The position numbers and the translations under genes are program-made. A stretch of 15,427 nt of DNA from positions 1 through 15,427 of the forward strand of contig CAYHZL010000078.1 of assembly GCA_964361075.1 (NCBI GenBank), given 5' to 3'. The notes below the pieces were generated by a model. It did not search any database, had not been told where the DNA came from, and worked only from the letters and a program-made list of their open reading frames with translations. Shown piece after piece: positions 1-6,413 of the stretch; position 1 is the first letter of the stretch; each line of letters begins with the position of its first letter. The stretch comes from CAYHZL01 sp964361075. Lineage in GTDB: Bacteria > Bacteroidota > Ignavibacteria > UBA10030 > UBA8401.

Positions 1-27
1 GCATGACGACCTTAATGTTTTAGGCAT
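1..27 (-). CDS. possible 5' end of a motB-like gene (partial, runs off the window)
   Basis: An ATG at 27-25 opens a frame of nine codons (MPKTLRSSC) that continues past the left edge. It lies 45 nt downstream of the motA-like stop codon, where motB is normally found. A purine-rich GGGAAA precedes the ATG. Nine residues cannot show the MotB transmembrane helix or peptidoglycan-binding domain, so the call rests on position alone. Another ATG at 4-2 is also open. Confidence 0.25.
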
Positions 28-72
28 TTTCCCAACGTGCGTAACATCAGTTACTTAGGAGTTACAATCCGA

Positions 73-918
73 TTATGCTTTTTGAGCTCCTAATGTAACA
101 ACTTTTCCTGTTTTCAAAGACCGTGAGTGCGGAACATACGTTGATAATTTATCCTGAATATAAATTGGATGACGTTTTTCCTGAACCAACAACAAACCAT
201 CAATAAGCATCGTTTTTAAAATCATTTCATCTTCGGTGCGGCGTTCAACTTTATCGGCAAACGGCTGGAAAATAAAATTAGAAAGTATTAAGCCATACAA
301 TGTTGTGGTAAATGCAACCGCAAGACCTGCTAAAATTGGACCAAAGCCTGAGGCAGCATCAATCTTTGCGGAAAACATTTGAATTAAACCAACTGTTGTT
401 CCTAACATACCAAAGCCCGGCGAATAACCTGCCATTGAGCGAAACACATCATCGTCAATTTGTTCGCGATGCGTTTCATTTTCTAACTTTGCTCCAAGAA
501 TTTCGTGCACATCTTCTTTCTTGTAACCGTTCACCAACAGTAAAAGACCTTCGCGCAAAAATGGATATGAAAGCTGGTTTGCATATTCTTCGAGAGATTC
601 AATATCGTGTGTTTGTAAATATTTTGCGATGTCAACGATCGAATCAATATAATGTTGAAAATCAATTTTGTTGTGAAAATAGACAAAGTAGAGTGAGCGA
701 ATTGCTTTGCCAATTTCCTTAAATTGATAACTAATCAACGTGGAAGCTAAAACTCCCAGTACAACAAACACAAGTCCGGGCACATGAACATAATGTACAA
801 GCGAACGTGCAACATACCTGCTTTGGATTGATTCCACTAACGTTACGTCCGCGCCGAGTACTAATAACACATACGCCGCTATAAAAAATAACACATAACC
901 AAGAAGAGATGAATTCAT
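73..918 (-). CDS. motA: MotA/PomA-type flagellar stator proton (or sodium) channel protein
   Basis: This is a 281-residue inner-membrane protein of the MotA/TolQ/ExbB proton channel superfamily. Four hydrophobic segments lie near residues 5-22, 47-64, 166-182 and 193-217, with a long charged cytoplasmic loop between the second and third, which is the MotA arrangement. TM2 begins with a VPGL stretch typical of MotA. The SPGFGMLGT motif (residues 166-174) and the TLYG...QPFADKVE stretch (206-225) match the conserved MotA/PomA regions. Pro167 and Pro219 correspond to the two functionally important prolines of E. coli MotA. In a stator, MotA pairs with MotB and turns ion flow into flagellar rotation. 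AAGGAAG sits 4 nt before the ATG as a ribosome-binding site. The gene starts 21 nt after the TPR gene ends, so the two are probably co-transcribed. A gliding or non-flagellar stator cannot be excluded. Ion specificity is not readable here. Confidence 0.85.
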   Translation of the reverse strand: MNSSLLGYVLFFIAAYVLLVLGADVTLVESIQSRYVARSLVHYVHVPGLVFVVLGVLASTLISYQFKEIGKAIRSLYFVYFHNKIDFQHYIDSIVDIAKYLQTHDIESLEEYANQLSYPFLREGLLLLVNGYKKEDVHEILGAKLENETHREQIDDDVFRSMAGYSPGFGMLGTTVGLIQMFSAKIDAASGFGPILAGLAVAFTTTLYGLILSNFIFQPFADKVERRTEDEMILKTMLIDGLLLVQEKRHPIYIQDKLSTYVPHSRSLKTGKVVTLGAQKA

Positions 919-939
919 AAAACTTCCTTAAAAAAATTA

Positions 940-1698
940 TTAGTTCAATCTATATAACAACGCACGAACATTATCTAACGACGGATCTAATTCTAACGCG
1001 CGCTCCCAGCTTTTTTTTGCTTCGCCAACTTGGCGCAACATATAGTGAATCGAGCCTTTTATTGAATGAGCCATTGCAATATTCTGTGCAAGAGAAATGG
1101 ATTTATTAATATCTTTCAATGCCTCATCATATCGGCGGTCTGAAAAATTTTTCTGAGCAGCATGCAAATAGATCATAGCGCGATTATATCTCGTATCTTC
1201 TTTCGTATAGGTTCCCTGCATCATATCTTTTTGTTCGGACACAGTAACAGTATCGGCAACAATATAGGAAACATCTTTTTCGCTTGGTCTTGTTTTGCTT
1301 TCTGCACCGCTGCTCTTCCCGCTTCCTTGCTGTTGATTTCCATAGGGAGTGAAATTGCTTGCGGCTTTACCTTCGTACTCCACAATGAAATCAATATCTT
1401 TATTGTATAAATCAAGAATGATATCCATGTTAATCAGCGGAGTGCTCATGTGTACATTTGCCGATGGTGCTTGTGTGCGAGGTTGTTGTGCTTGCAACGG
1501 CGGCTCAACGAGTGTTGCTGCTCGCTGAGTAGATTTATACTCTTTAATTTCTTGCGGCTGTTGTTGTTGAACCGAAATTTCTTTTTCCTTTGCTACTATG
1601 ATGGAATCTTTTAAGGGCGCAGCAATAGTATCTTGTTCCGTAGGAACTTGTGCAAAAATGTATGTTGTAACAAATAATAAAACAAAAACAAATTTCAT
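940..1698 (-). CDS. exported TPR-repeat protein
   Basis: I do not recognise a named family. The 252-residue product starts with a clear signal peptide (MKFVFVLLFVTTYIFAQ, cleavage expected after residue 17), followed by a low-complexity, Gln-rich linker. At the C-terminus there are two tetratricopeptide-like helical hairpins, about residues 170-203 and 208-241; the second has the A..WERALELDP consensus. The protein is probably periplasmic or surface-exposed and acts as a binding scaffold. The start at 1698 is preferred over an in-frame one at 1821 because it begins the signal peptide, has GGAG 7 nt upstream, and avoids a 98-nt overlap with the preceding gene. It lies between the CsgG/FlgO-like barrel gene (25-nt gap) and motA (21-nt gap), so a role in stator or motility assembly is plausible but inferred. 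Confidence 0.75.
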   Translation of the reverse strand: MKFVFVLLFVTTYIFAQVPTEQDTIAAPLKDSIIVAKEKEISVQQQQPQEIKEYKSTQRAATLVEPPLQAQQPRTQAPSANVHMSTPLINMDIILDLYNKDIDFIVEYEGKAASNFTPYGNQQQGSGKSSGAESKTRPSEKDVSYIVADTVTVSEQKDMMQGTYTKEDTRYNRAMIYLHAAQKNFSDRRYDEALKDINKSISLAQNIAMAHSIKGSIHYMLRQVGEAKKSWERALELDPSLDNVRALLYRLN

Positions 1699-1723
1699 TG
1701 TTATTCTCCGATTAAAGAAATGT

Positions 1724-2836
1724 TTAGAGAACAAAACTAAATATAACGGAATATGATGTGCCGGCGGGAACAAAATCTGTCGTTTCAACCGTGGTACCAA
1801 GATTTTGTAATTGTAAACCAATCCCGAGTCTTCTACTCATTCGAAGTGAAAGTCCTGCACCGTACGTAAACGTGAATAATTCCGAAACAGAATACACACC
1901 GCCGTATAAATCAAACATAAAAAGTTTCGGACCAACTGATTCGTTTCCAAAAAGTTCAAAAGACATACCGGGCGTAAACATGTATCCGGTTTTTCCTATT
2001 TTTGGAGCGTAGTTCAGTCTTCCATCAAAAAAGAAATCAAGATCAGGGAAAATTGTTCCCATCTCGTACCAACGATACCCTAATTGTATGGTTTGAACTT
2101 TTCCTTGCGGCCTTTCACCTTTTATTCCTAATGCGCTTGTATACGAAAATCCAAAATTTAAATGCCCGACAGACAGACCCGTTTTTTTCTTCAATGCATA
2201 TTGAGATTCAAGATCTGCAGGTATATTTGGTGGGAAGTAAATATAACTTGCACGAAATTCTTTGTTCCACGTTGAAAAACCGTTTACATCAGTTAAATTT
2301 AAAAAGAATACTAACTGTGTCGGTGTTACCATCACATCAACAGCAAGAATACCATGGGCGTTATGTTCTTTCGCAAAATCCTGCAATTGCTTATCGGTCA
2401 TTATGTTTTTCACTTGCAGTGTGGAGTCGGTTACTTTTACTGAAAGTGTTTTCAGATCATTTCCGCCAAGTATAGCAAACCTGCCGCGCGAAAGTGTAAC
2501 GCGTATTTTATTTTCGAAATAATTAGATAAATATTGTGCTTCACTCGCTCGCAAATCTTCCTTAAACAACGAGCGTACTTTTACTTTGTAAATGATGAGA
2601 GCATTAATTGAAGGGTTAATCTCGCGTGCAGCGCTGCTCATCTGCGAAAGAATTGAATCTAACGCAATATCAAACTTGGGGAAACTTTCAATCAAAGTCT
2701 GACTTTCAAAGTCAAAACCTTTTTTTTCTGGTTGCTTAGGCAAAGGAACTGAATACTGAGCAATTGCGTTTGAGAACAAACAAAAAATAAACGCAGCGAG
2801 TATAGTGCGATGTTGTCGTGCGAGATAATTTCTCAT
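1724..2836 (-). CDS. exported protein with CsgG/FlgO-like N-terminal half and beta-barrel-like C-terminal half
   Basis: The product has 370 residues from the chosen start. Residues 1-27 form a signal peptide ending in SNAIAQ. Residues of roughly 75-195 read like the CsgG/FlgO/TolB-N type fold: a strand (ALIIYKVKV), a helix (EAQYLSNYFENKIRVTLS), then GRFAILGGNDL and a helix-strand pair (LQDFAKEHNAHGILAVDVMV). The last ~170 residues are amphipathic strands rich in Gly, Tyr and Phe, ending in an aromatic/hydrophobic FSFVL tail, as in outer-membrane barrels. The combined picture is an outer-membrane protein with a periplasmic domain. Its place upstream of a TPR protein and motA recalls FlgO/FlgP-type flagellar outer-membrane factors, but this is inference. 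The start is uncertain: an in-frame ATG at 2884 would add an Arg-rich stretch encoded by a GC-rich hairpin, which seems less likely. No strong ribosome-binding site was seen for either start. Confidence 0.65.
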   Translation of the reverse strand: MRNYLARQHRTILAAFIFCLFSNAIAQYSVPLPKQPEKKGFDFESQTLIESFPKFDIALDSILSQMSSAAREINPSINALIIYKVKVRSLFKEDLRASEAQYLSNYFENKIRVTLSRGRFAILGGNDLKTLSVKVTDSTLQVKNIMTDKQLQDFAKEHNAHGILAVDVMVTPTQLVFFLNLTDVNGFSTWNKEFRASYIYFPPNIPADLESQYALKKKTGLSVGHLNFGFSYTSALGIKGERPQGKVQTIQLGYRWYEMGTIFPDLDFFFDGRLNYAPKIGKTGYMFTPGMSFELFGNESVGPKLFMFDLYGGVYSVSELFTFTYGAGLSLRMSRRLGIGLQLQNLGTTVETTDFVPAGTSYSVIFSFVL

Positions 2837-2851
2837 AATAAGGAAGTATGT

Positions 2852-2870
2852 ATGGCGCCTACGGCGCCAT
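2852..2870. repeat. GC-rich perfect hairpin in the leader of the CsgG/FlgO-like gene
   Basis: ATGGCGCC and its complement GGCGCCAT are separated by a 3-nt loop, giving a perfect 8-bp stem in otherwise AT-rich DNA. It lies 16 nt upstream of the chosen start codon of the exported barrel gene, so the transcript leader would carry it. It could be a fragment of a REP-like repeat or a leader structure affecting translation. No second copy is present in this window. Confidence 0.5.
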
Positions 2871-2999
2871 TGCGAATTAGTCATTCAATAGTGAACTTTT
2901 TCAATGATGTAAACATAATCAATCTCAATATAAATCACAACTTTTTCATCTTAAAACTTTATGCCATACCTTATTGATTTACGTTACGCAAAAGGCAAA

Positions 3000-3040
3000 A
3001 GATGGAGTTCACCTTATTTATAGGAAGGTGGACTCCATCT
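3000..3040 (-). terminator. terminator-like stem-loop downstream of the 3320-4021 gene
   Basis: Two 16-nt arms (3000-3015 and 3025-3040) pair with a single T/G mismatch around a 9-nt loop. Read on the minus strand the stem is followed by TTTTGCCTTTTG, a weak U-tract. This fits an intrinsic terminator for the minus-strand gene ending at 3320, separated from it by the inserted MITE-like element. The U-tract is poor, so it could instead be a processed or protective hairpin. Confidence 0.45.
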
Positions 3041-3065
3041 GCTTACTTTGTAATGCATAACTTCA

Positions 3066-3207
3066 GGGCATCTCTAAAAACTCACGAATGAATAAAAATA
3101 GAACACTGATGACACGGATTAAACGGATTAATACGGATTTTTTATCAGTGAAAATCAGTCCCATCAGTGTTATTCGTGTTCCATTAAATTAGTTTTTAGA
3201 GATGCCC
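3066..3207. mobile_element. 142-bp MITE-like element with 17-bp terminal inverted repeats and TTCA target duplication
   Basis: The ends are perfect 17-bp inverted repeats, GGGCATCTCTAAAAACT at 3066-3082 and its complement at 3191-3207. They are flanked on both sides by the direct repeat TTCA (3062-3065 and 3208-3211), as expected of a 4-bp target-site duplication. A second inverted pair lies inside: CACGAAT (3083-3089) plus AACACTGATG (3102-3111) against CATCAGTGTTATTCGTG (3162-3178). The centre carries three ACGGATT-type units. There is no coding capacity, so mobilisation would need a transposase in trans. I cannot name the parent insertion-sequence family from the ends alone. Confidence 0.8.
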
Positions 3208-3319
3208 TTCAGTTATTGAATTCAAGATTACACTTGGGTTTGAAAGGTTTGATTAGCAGAAATTATTGCGGGTCAATTCGCACTATTCATTCAAAAAGAA
3301 CATTTTTTTTGCTTCCTAT

Positions 3320-4021
3320 TCAAAAAAATATTCCAATAAATGGTCCGTGATATACGCGGCTGTAATTAAGCCGTGCATCGGAAAGCGACCACGCTTGCGA
3401 TTCAAATCGATATCCAAAAATTATTCCATCAGATACAATATGCGGAAGAAGAAAATCTATTTCAGCTCGTAACGAAGTAGATGAGCCATTTTCAATGCTG
3501 AATCCTGCTGTGCTGTAATAAATAACTCCGCCTGCATACGCTTGCACACCAAACGATTCGGAAAGAGAACGGTATTTTAACCCTGTCCCGATGCCAACAC
3601 TGCCAACATCGAAGCGACGCGACAGCTTATTAACACTTTCGGCGCGAATGTAATTGGTAGCAATAATAATCGGCAGAAACAACGCGCTCCGTTTAGAACC
3701 CAACGCAATATCTGTTGCTGATTCTGCATATAATGAATATGCTGATTTTTTTTCACCGCTTAATTCATAGGTATTGTAACCAATGGCAATGCGCAAATCG
3801 AGCTGGCGATATTCAATACATGGCATTGCCGAATTAAACTGAATGCGAAGCGAATCGGGTAATGAATTATTCTCTCGCGGCGAAAACAGCTGAGGTGAGA
3901 CACTGATACCGATTGAACGAAATCCTTCGAGAGGCACTCGTTCATATATACTCCAAAAATCTTGTGCCAAAGCAGACTCAACGAAGAAAACTGCACACAG
4001 AATAAAAAGATATTGTTTCAT
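3320..4021 (-). CDS. exported, probably outer-membrane beta-barrel protein of unknown function
   Basis: I do not recognise this 233-residue protein. It starts with a signal peptide (MKQYLFILCAVFFVESALAQ, cleavage expected after residue 20). The rest is alternating polar/hydrophobic strands with many Tyr, Ser and Gly residues. Short turns separate segments such as RQLDLRIAIGYNTYEL, SVGIGTGLKYRSL, AYAGGVIYYSTAGF and GIIFGYRFESQAW, and the chain ends in FIGIFF with a terminal Phe. This is the look of a small 8- to 10-strand outer-membrane barrel. An upstream in-frame ATG at 4192 is rejected because it puts 57 residues before the signal peptide and runs into the hairpin repeat. The gene is divergent from the cytochrome gene at 4307. 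Confidence 0.65.
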   Translation of the reverse strand: MKQYLFILCAVFFVESALAQDFWSIYERVPLEGFRSIGISVSPQLFSPRENNSLPDSLRIQFNSAMPCIEYRQLDLRIAIGYNTYELSGEKKSAYSLYAESATDIALGSKRSALFLPIIIATNYIRAESVNKLSRRFDVGSVGIGTGLKYRSLSESFGVQAYAGGVIYYSTAGFSIENGSSTSLRAEIDFLLPHIVSDGIIFGYRFESQAWSLSDARLNYSRVYHGPFIGIFF

Positions 4022-4159
4022 AATAGTCAGTGATTTAAATGGTGAATAAATGGTACAACTTTTTTTTCTGATAATCATTATATTAAAATAAAATCTTCTG
4101 TCAATTTCATTCTGATGATAGAAAAACGCTTTACGCTTTTTGAAGAATAAAAATCTCCA

Positions 4160-4279
4160 CAGTCCCGCAAGGCGGGACGGAGTATTTGTCATGCCCGAAT
4201 GTTTTTATCGGGCATCCACAGAATAGATTCCCGCCAAAAACGTGCGGGAATGACATCACGCCGCAAGAGGCGGGGTATT
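4160..4279 (+). repeat. multi-hairpin dispersed repeat, copy 1 (120 bp)
   Basis: This GC-rich block sits in AT-rich intergenic DNA between two divergent genes. Three hairpins are visible: GTCCCGC/GCGGGAC (4162-4178, loop AAG), ATGCCCGA/TCGGGCAT (4191-4215) and ATTCCCGC/GCGGGAAT (4227-4251). It ends in CGGGGTATT. The same order of modules occurs in reverse orientation at 14096-14293. The two copies keep the stems but differ in the loops, so the paired structure is what has been preserved. No protein is encoded. It is probably a REP/MITE-like element, and its hairpins could also act on transcripts entering from either side. Confidence 0.75.
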
Positions 4280-4306
4280 TACCCCTATATAGAATAAATT
4301 TAAAAA

Positions 4307-4723
4307 ATGAAAATTCACAACACATTGTTTTTTGGGTATTTGGCACTAACATGTGCACTCGCTTTGTTTGCATGCAAAGATGGAAGTAATTCCGTTCAGT
4401 CGCTTGACGATATTGTCTTTCCCGACAAAAATATCAGTTACTACAGACAAGTCCAACCATTATTTAATATTGGATGTGCTATTACTGATTGCCATGATGC
4501 GAAAACAAGAGCAAGTAATCTCGATTTGTCAGATTATTCCGGAGTTCGTGGAAGATTTTATGATGTAGTTATTCCAAAAGATACATCGTTGAGCAGATTA
4601 ATTTGGAGTGTGGAAGGTCGCCCGGGTTCTGTTCCCATGCCTCCCTATCGAAAGCTGAATCAAAATCAAATCCGTGGATTAAAGCAGTGGATTATGGAAG
4701 GAGCTACGGATACAATTAAATAA
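4307..4723 (+). CDS. small c-type cytochrome lipoprotein (PSCyt1-like)
   Basis: The 138-residue protein has a lipoprotein signal with lipobox LFAC, so Cys23 would be lipidated and the protein anchored in the outer or inner membrane, facing the periplasm or surface. Residues 50-63 (QPLFNIGCAITDCH) give a heme c attachment motif with CX4CH spacing (Cys57, Cys62, His63) instead of the usual CXXCH. The PMPPYRKLNQNQIRGLKQWIMEGA segment (110-133) matches the end of planctomycete-type cytochrome C (PSCyt1) domains, and Met111 is a candidate distal heme ligand. The likely role is periplasmic electron transfer; the partner is unknown. It is the only plus-strand gene here, convergent with the thioredoxin-like gene and separated from it by a shared terminator. 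No clear Shine-Dalgarno sequence precedes the ATG. Confidence 0.8.
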   Translation: MKIHNTLFFGYLALTCALALFACKDGSNSVQSLDDIVFPDKNISYYRQVQPLFNIGCAITDCHDAKTRASNLDLSDYSGVRGRFYDVVIPKDTSLSRLIWSVEGRPGSVPMPPYRKLNQNQIRGLKQWIMEGATDTIK

Positions 4724-4743
4724 TTTTTGTAACTACTCACCCC

Positions 4744-4787
4744 AAAAACATAGCCACATTCGCCGCGGCGAATGTGGCTATGTTTTT
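4744..4787. terminator. bidirectional intrinsic terminator (perfect 44-bp palindrome)
   Basis: Two 22-nt arms (4744-4765 and 4766-4787) are exact complements with no spacer. The GC-rich core is TTCGCCGCGGCGAA, and the outer ends are an A-run on one side and a T-run on the other. Either transcript therefore gets a strong stem followed by U residues. It lies 20 nt after the stop codon of the plus-strand cytochrome gene and 65 nt after the stop of the minus-strand thioredoxin-like gene, so it can end both. Confidence 0.85.
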
Positions 4788-4852
4788 TCTTTGTGTTTTT
4801 GTAGGAAATTATTTGAAACATTTATTACACTGATTAGTTACTAATTTTCTTC

Positions 4853-5365
4853 CTAAAACTTTTTTATCAACTTTACCATATCACGATCAATCGTTTCGGT
4901 TGGCTTCTCAACAATTCTTCCCACTTCGGTACTATCTTTCAATATGATAAGTGTTGGTACGCGGGTAATATGATATTTTTCCGCCAAGCCGCTTTCACAT
5001 TTTTTAAGACGATCAACTCCGTACAATGAAATATTTTTTTCAGAAACTTTTGCAGAATCCAACACTTTCAACATTCTCGGAACATCGCGCCGCGAATCTG
5101 AACACCACGTTCCAAGGAACACAATGCACGTCTTATCTTTCATTGTTGAATCAAGAAATGCTGTCGAAGTTTTTTCTGGTTGATACGCACTGTATTCATA
5201 TTTAAACCAGCCGGCAAAATCTTTATCCGTTTCCAAAAGAGAACGTGTCAATTTTCCCGTTGCAATTTTTGTTCCCGATGATTCAACGGTAATGGTGTAC
5301 GCCTCTTTCATCGCGCACGCTCCAATAATAATTGCCAGTGCTGCTATCAATAATTTATTTTTCAT
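4853..5365 (-). CDS. thioredoxin-fold lipoprotein with a single active-site cysteine
   Basis: The 170-residue product begins with a lipoprotein signal (LIIAALAIIIGAC, lipidation at Cys17). A thioredoxin domain fills residues ~70-170. The active-site region reads GTWCSDSRRDVPR, with Trp87 and Cys88, but the second Cys of the CXXC motif is replaced by Ser91. The cis-Pro loop RVPT (residues 135-138) is intact. A WCxDS site is a recurrent variant among thioredoxin-like proteins as I recall, and it cannot do ordinary dithiol-disulfide exchange with this pair alone; Cys80 and Cys123 are other cysteines in the domain. It probably acts in the periplasm as a reductase, isomerase or thiol-binding protein; the substrate is unknown. 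Its ATG overlaps the nadK stop codon by 4 nt (ATGA), so translation is likely coupled. Confidence 0.8.
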   Translation of the reverse strand: MKNKLLIAALAIIIGACAMKEAYTITVESSGTKIATGKLTRSLLETDKDFAGWFKYEYSAYQPEKTSTAFLDSTMKDKTCIVFLGTWCSDSRRDVPRMLKVLDSAKVSEKNISLYGVDRLKKCESGLAEKYHITRVPTLIILKDSTEVGRIVEKPTETIDRDMVKLIKKF

Positions 5366-6264
5366 AATTTTTTTTCACTTTCCTTCGAATGACGCGCGTC
5401 TTTTCCCCACATTAATTTTGTGCGAAGAACATCGTAATAACTTCTATCTTTTCGTTTAATCAATTTTATTGTGTAGTCCGCTTTTTGCACCATGATAGTC
5501 AGCGGCGGTTTTACAACTAATTCTTTTTGTCCATCGGCAGTAATGCGAACAGCTTCAGACGCTTCTTCAACAACAATGCGGAGTGAACTTGTATCAGGAA
5601 GAATGACGGAGCGTGCTGTGAGCGAGTGCGGCGAAATCGGCTGAATGGTTATTGCCTGCGTTGCCGGAACAACAATTGGACCGCCTGCGGCAAGTGCGTA
5701 GCCGGTTGAACCGGTTGGCGTGGACACAATTAATCCATCGCCGGTATAGCTCACGAGAAATTCATTGTTGACGTACGCTGTCACATGTATCGCTCGCGAT
5801 GAACTGCTTTTGTCAATCACGATATCGTTCAACGCAAAAAATATTTCATCGTGTCCTTCGATTGTTGCTTTCACTACAGTCCGTTCTTCAACAACATGAT
5901 TATTGCGAAGAATATCGTGAATGAAAAATTCCATGTCGCTGATAGAAAGTTCCGCTAAAAAACCAAGCTTGCCTAAATTGATTCCAAGAATCGGGACGGC
6001 AGCACGACCAACCATACGCGCCGCAGAAAGAATCGTTCCATCTCCGCCGAGAGCAATAATGATATCACTTTGCTGTACTAACTTTTCGGAAGAAAGAATA
6101 TTTTTTTTGGGGATGGTAATATTTTTTAGTTTCTTGTTTATCAATTTTCCGATTGCGTCGTGAACATAGAACTCGACAGGTTGCGTTTTCTTCAGTTCAA
6201 ACAAAAACCCAATCGCTTCATACAATAATTCTTTTGATGTATTTCCAACTAATCCGAATTTCAT
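5362..6264 (-). CDS. nadK: NAD kinase
   Basis: NAD kinase phosphorylates NAD+ to NADP+ in the cytoplasm with ATP or polyphosphate and is the only source of NADP in most bacteria. The 300-residue length is normal. The family signatures are all present: GGDGT at residues 73-77, the INLGKLGFLAE stretch (95-105), NDIVI (147-151) and TPTGSTGYALAAGGP (182-196). Residues 6-9 (VGNT) begin the Rossmann-like N-terminal part. The gene lies downstream of the LPS genes after a 142-bp gap that holds a heptamer repeat array, so it may have its own promoter. It overlaps the thioredoxin-like lipoprotein gene by 4 nt. No clear Shine-Dalgarno sequence was found upstream of the ATG. Confidence 0.95.
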   Translation of the reverse strand: MKFGLVGNTSKELLYEAIGFLFELKKTQPVEFYVHDAIGKLINKKLKNITIPKKNILSSEKLVQQSDIIIALGGDGTILSAARMVGRAAVPILGINLGKLGFLAELSISDMEFFIHDILRNNHVVEERTVVKATIEGHDEIFFALNDIVIDKSSSSRAIHVTAYVNNEFLVSYTGDGLIVSTPTGSTGYALAAGGPIVVPATQAITIQPISPHSLTARSVILPDTSSLRIVVEEASEAVRITADGQKELVVKPPLTIMVQKADYTIKLIKRKDRSYYDVLRTKLMWGKDARHSKESEKKL

Positions 6265-6315
6265 AGTATTGTTATTGAATAACGTTTCTTGAATTGTTCA
6301 GAAATCTCGATATAG

Positions 6316-6413
6316 TAACTGTTCACTGTTTACTGTTTACTGTTTACTGTTTACTGTTCATTGTTCACTGTTAACTGTTAACTGTTCACTGTTCACTGTT
6401 CACTGTTCACTGA
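6316..6413. repeat. tandem heptamer array, 14 units of TNACTGT
   Basis: Fourteen contiguous 7-bp units fill exactly 98 bp. Nearly all variation is at unit position 2: A, C, T, T, T, T, C, C, A, A, C, C, C, C in order. The exceptions are a single C-to-T change in unit 7 and a final unit ending in A. Identical variants are clustered, which points to local slippage duplication. The last unit contains the TGA stop codon of glycosyltransferase B. The array fills most of the gap before nadK. Such heptamer arrays resemble the STRR-type repeats described in cyanobacteria, though no relationship is shown. Confidence 0.95.

Larger units (their letters stand above)
2837..3319. other. 483-bp intergenic region, non-coding, rich in repeats
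   Basis: No convincing gene was seen on either strand. It holds, left to right, a GC-rich hairpin (2852-2870), AT-rich leader sequence likely to carry the promoter of the downstream minus-strand operon (2871-2999), a terminator-like hairpin (3000-3040), a MITE-like element (3066-3207) and a featureless AT-rich stretch (3212-3319). A plus-strand frame at 3266-3472 is an antisense shadow of the next gene. Confidence 0.7.

Noticed and set aside
312..722. Plus-strand 136-residue open frame
   Set aside because: It is antisense to the motA-like gene and has no recognisable features.
1699..1821. N-terminal extension of the TPR gene
   Set aside because: It overlaps the 3' end of the preceding gene and precedes a clear signal peptide that has a good ribosome-binding site at 1698.
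4022..4192. N-terminal extension of the exported barrel gene (in-frame ATG at 4192)
   Set aside because: It would put 57 residues ahead of a clear signal peptide and overlaps the multi-hairpin repeat.
6316..6413. CRISPR array
   Set aside because: The units are contiguous 7-mers with no spacers and there are no cas genes.
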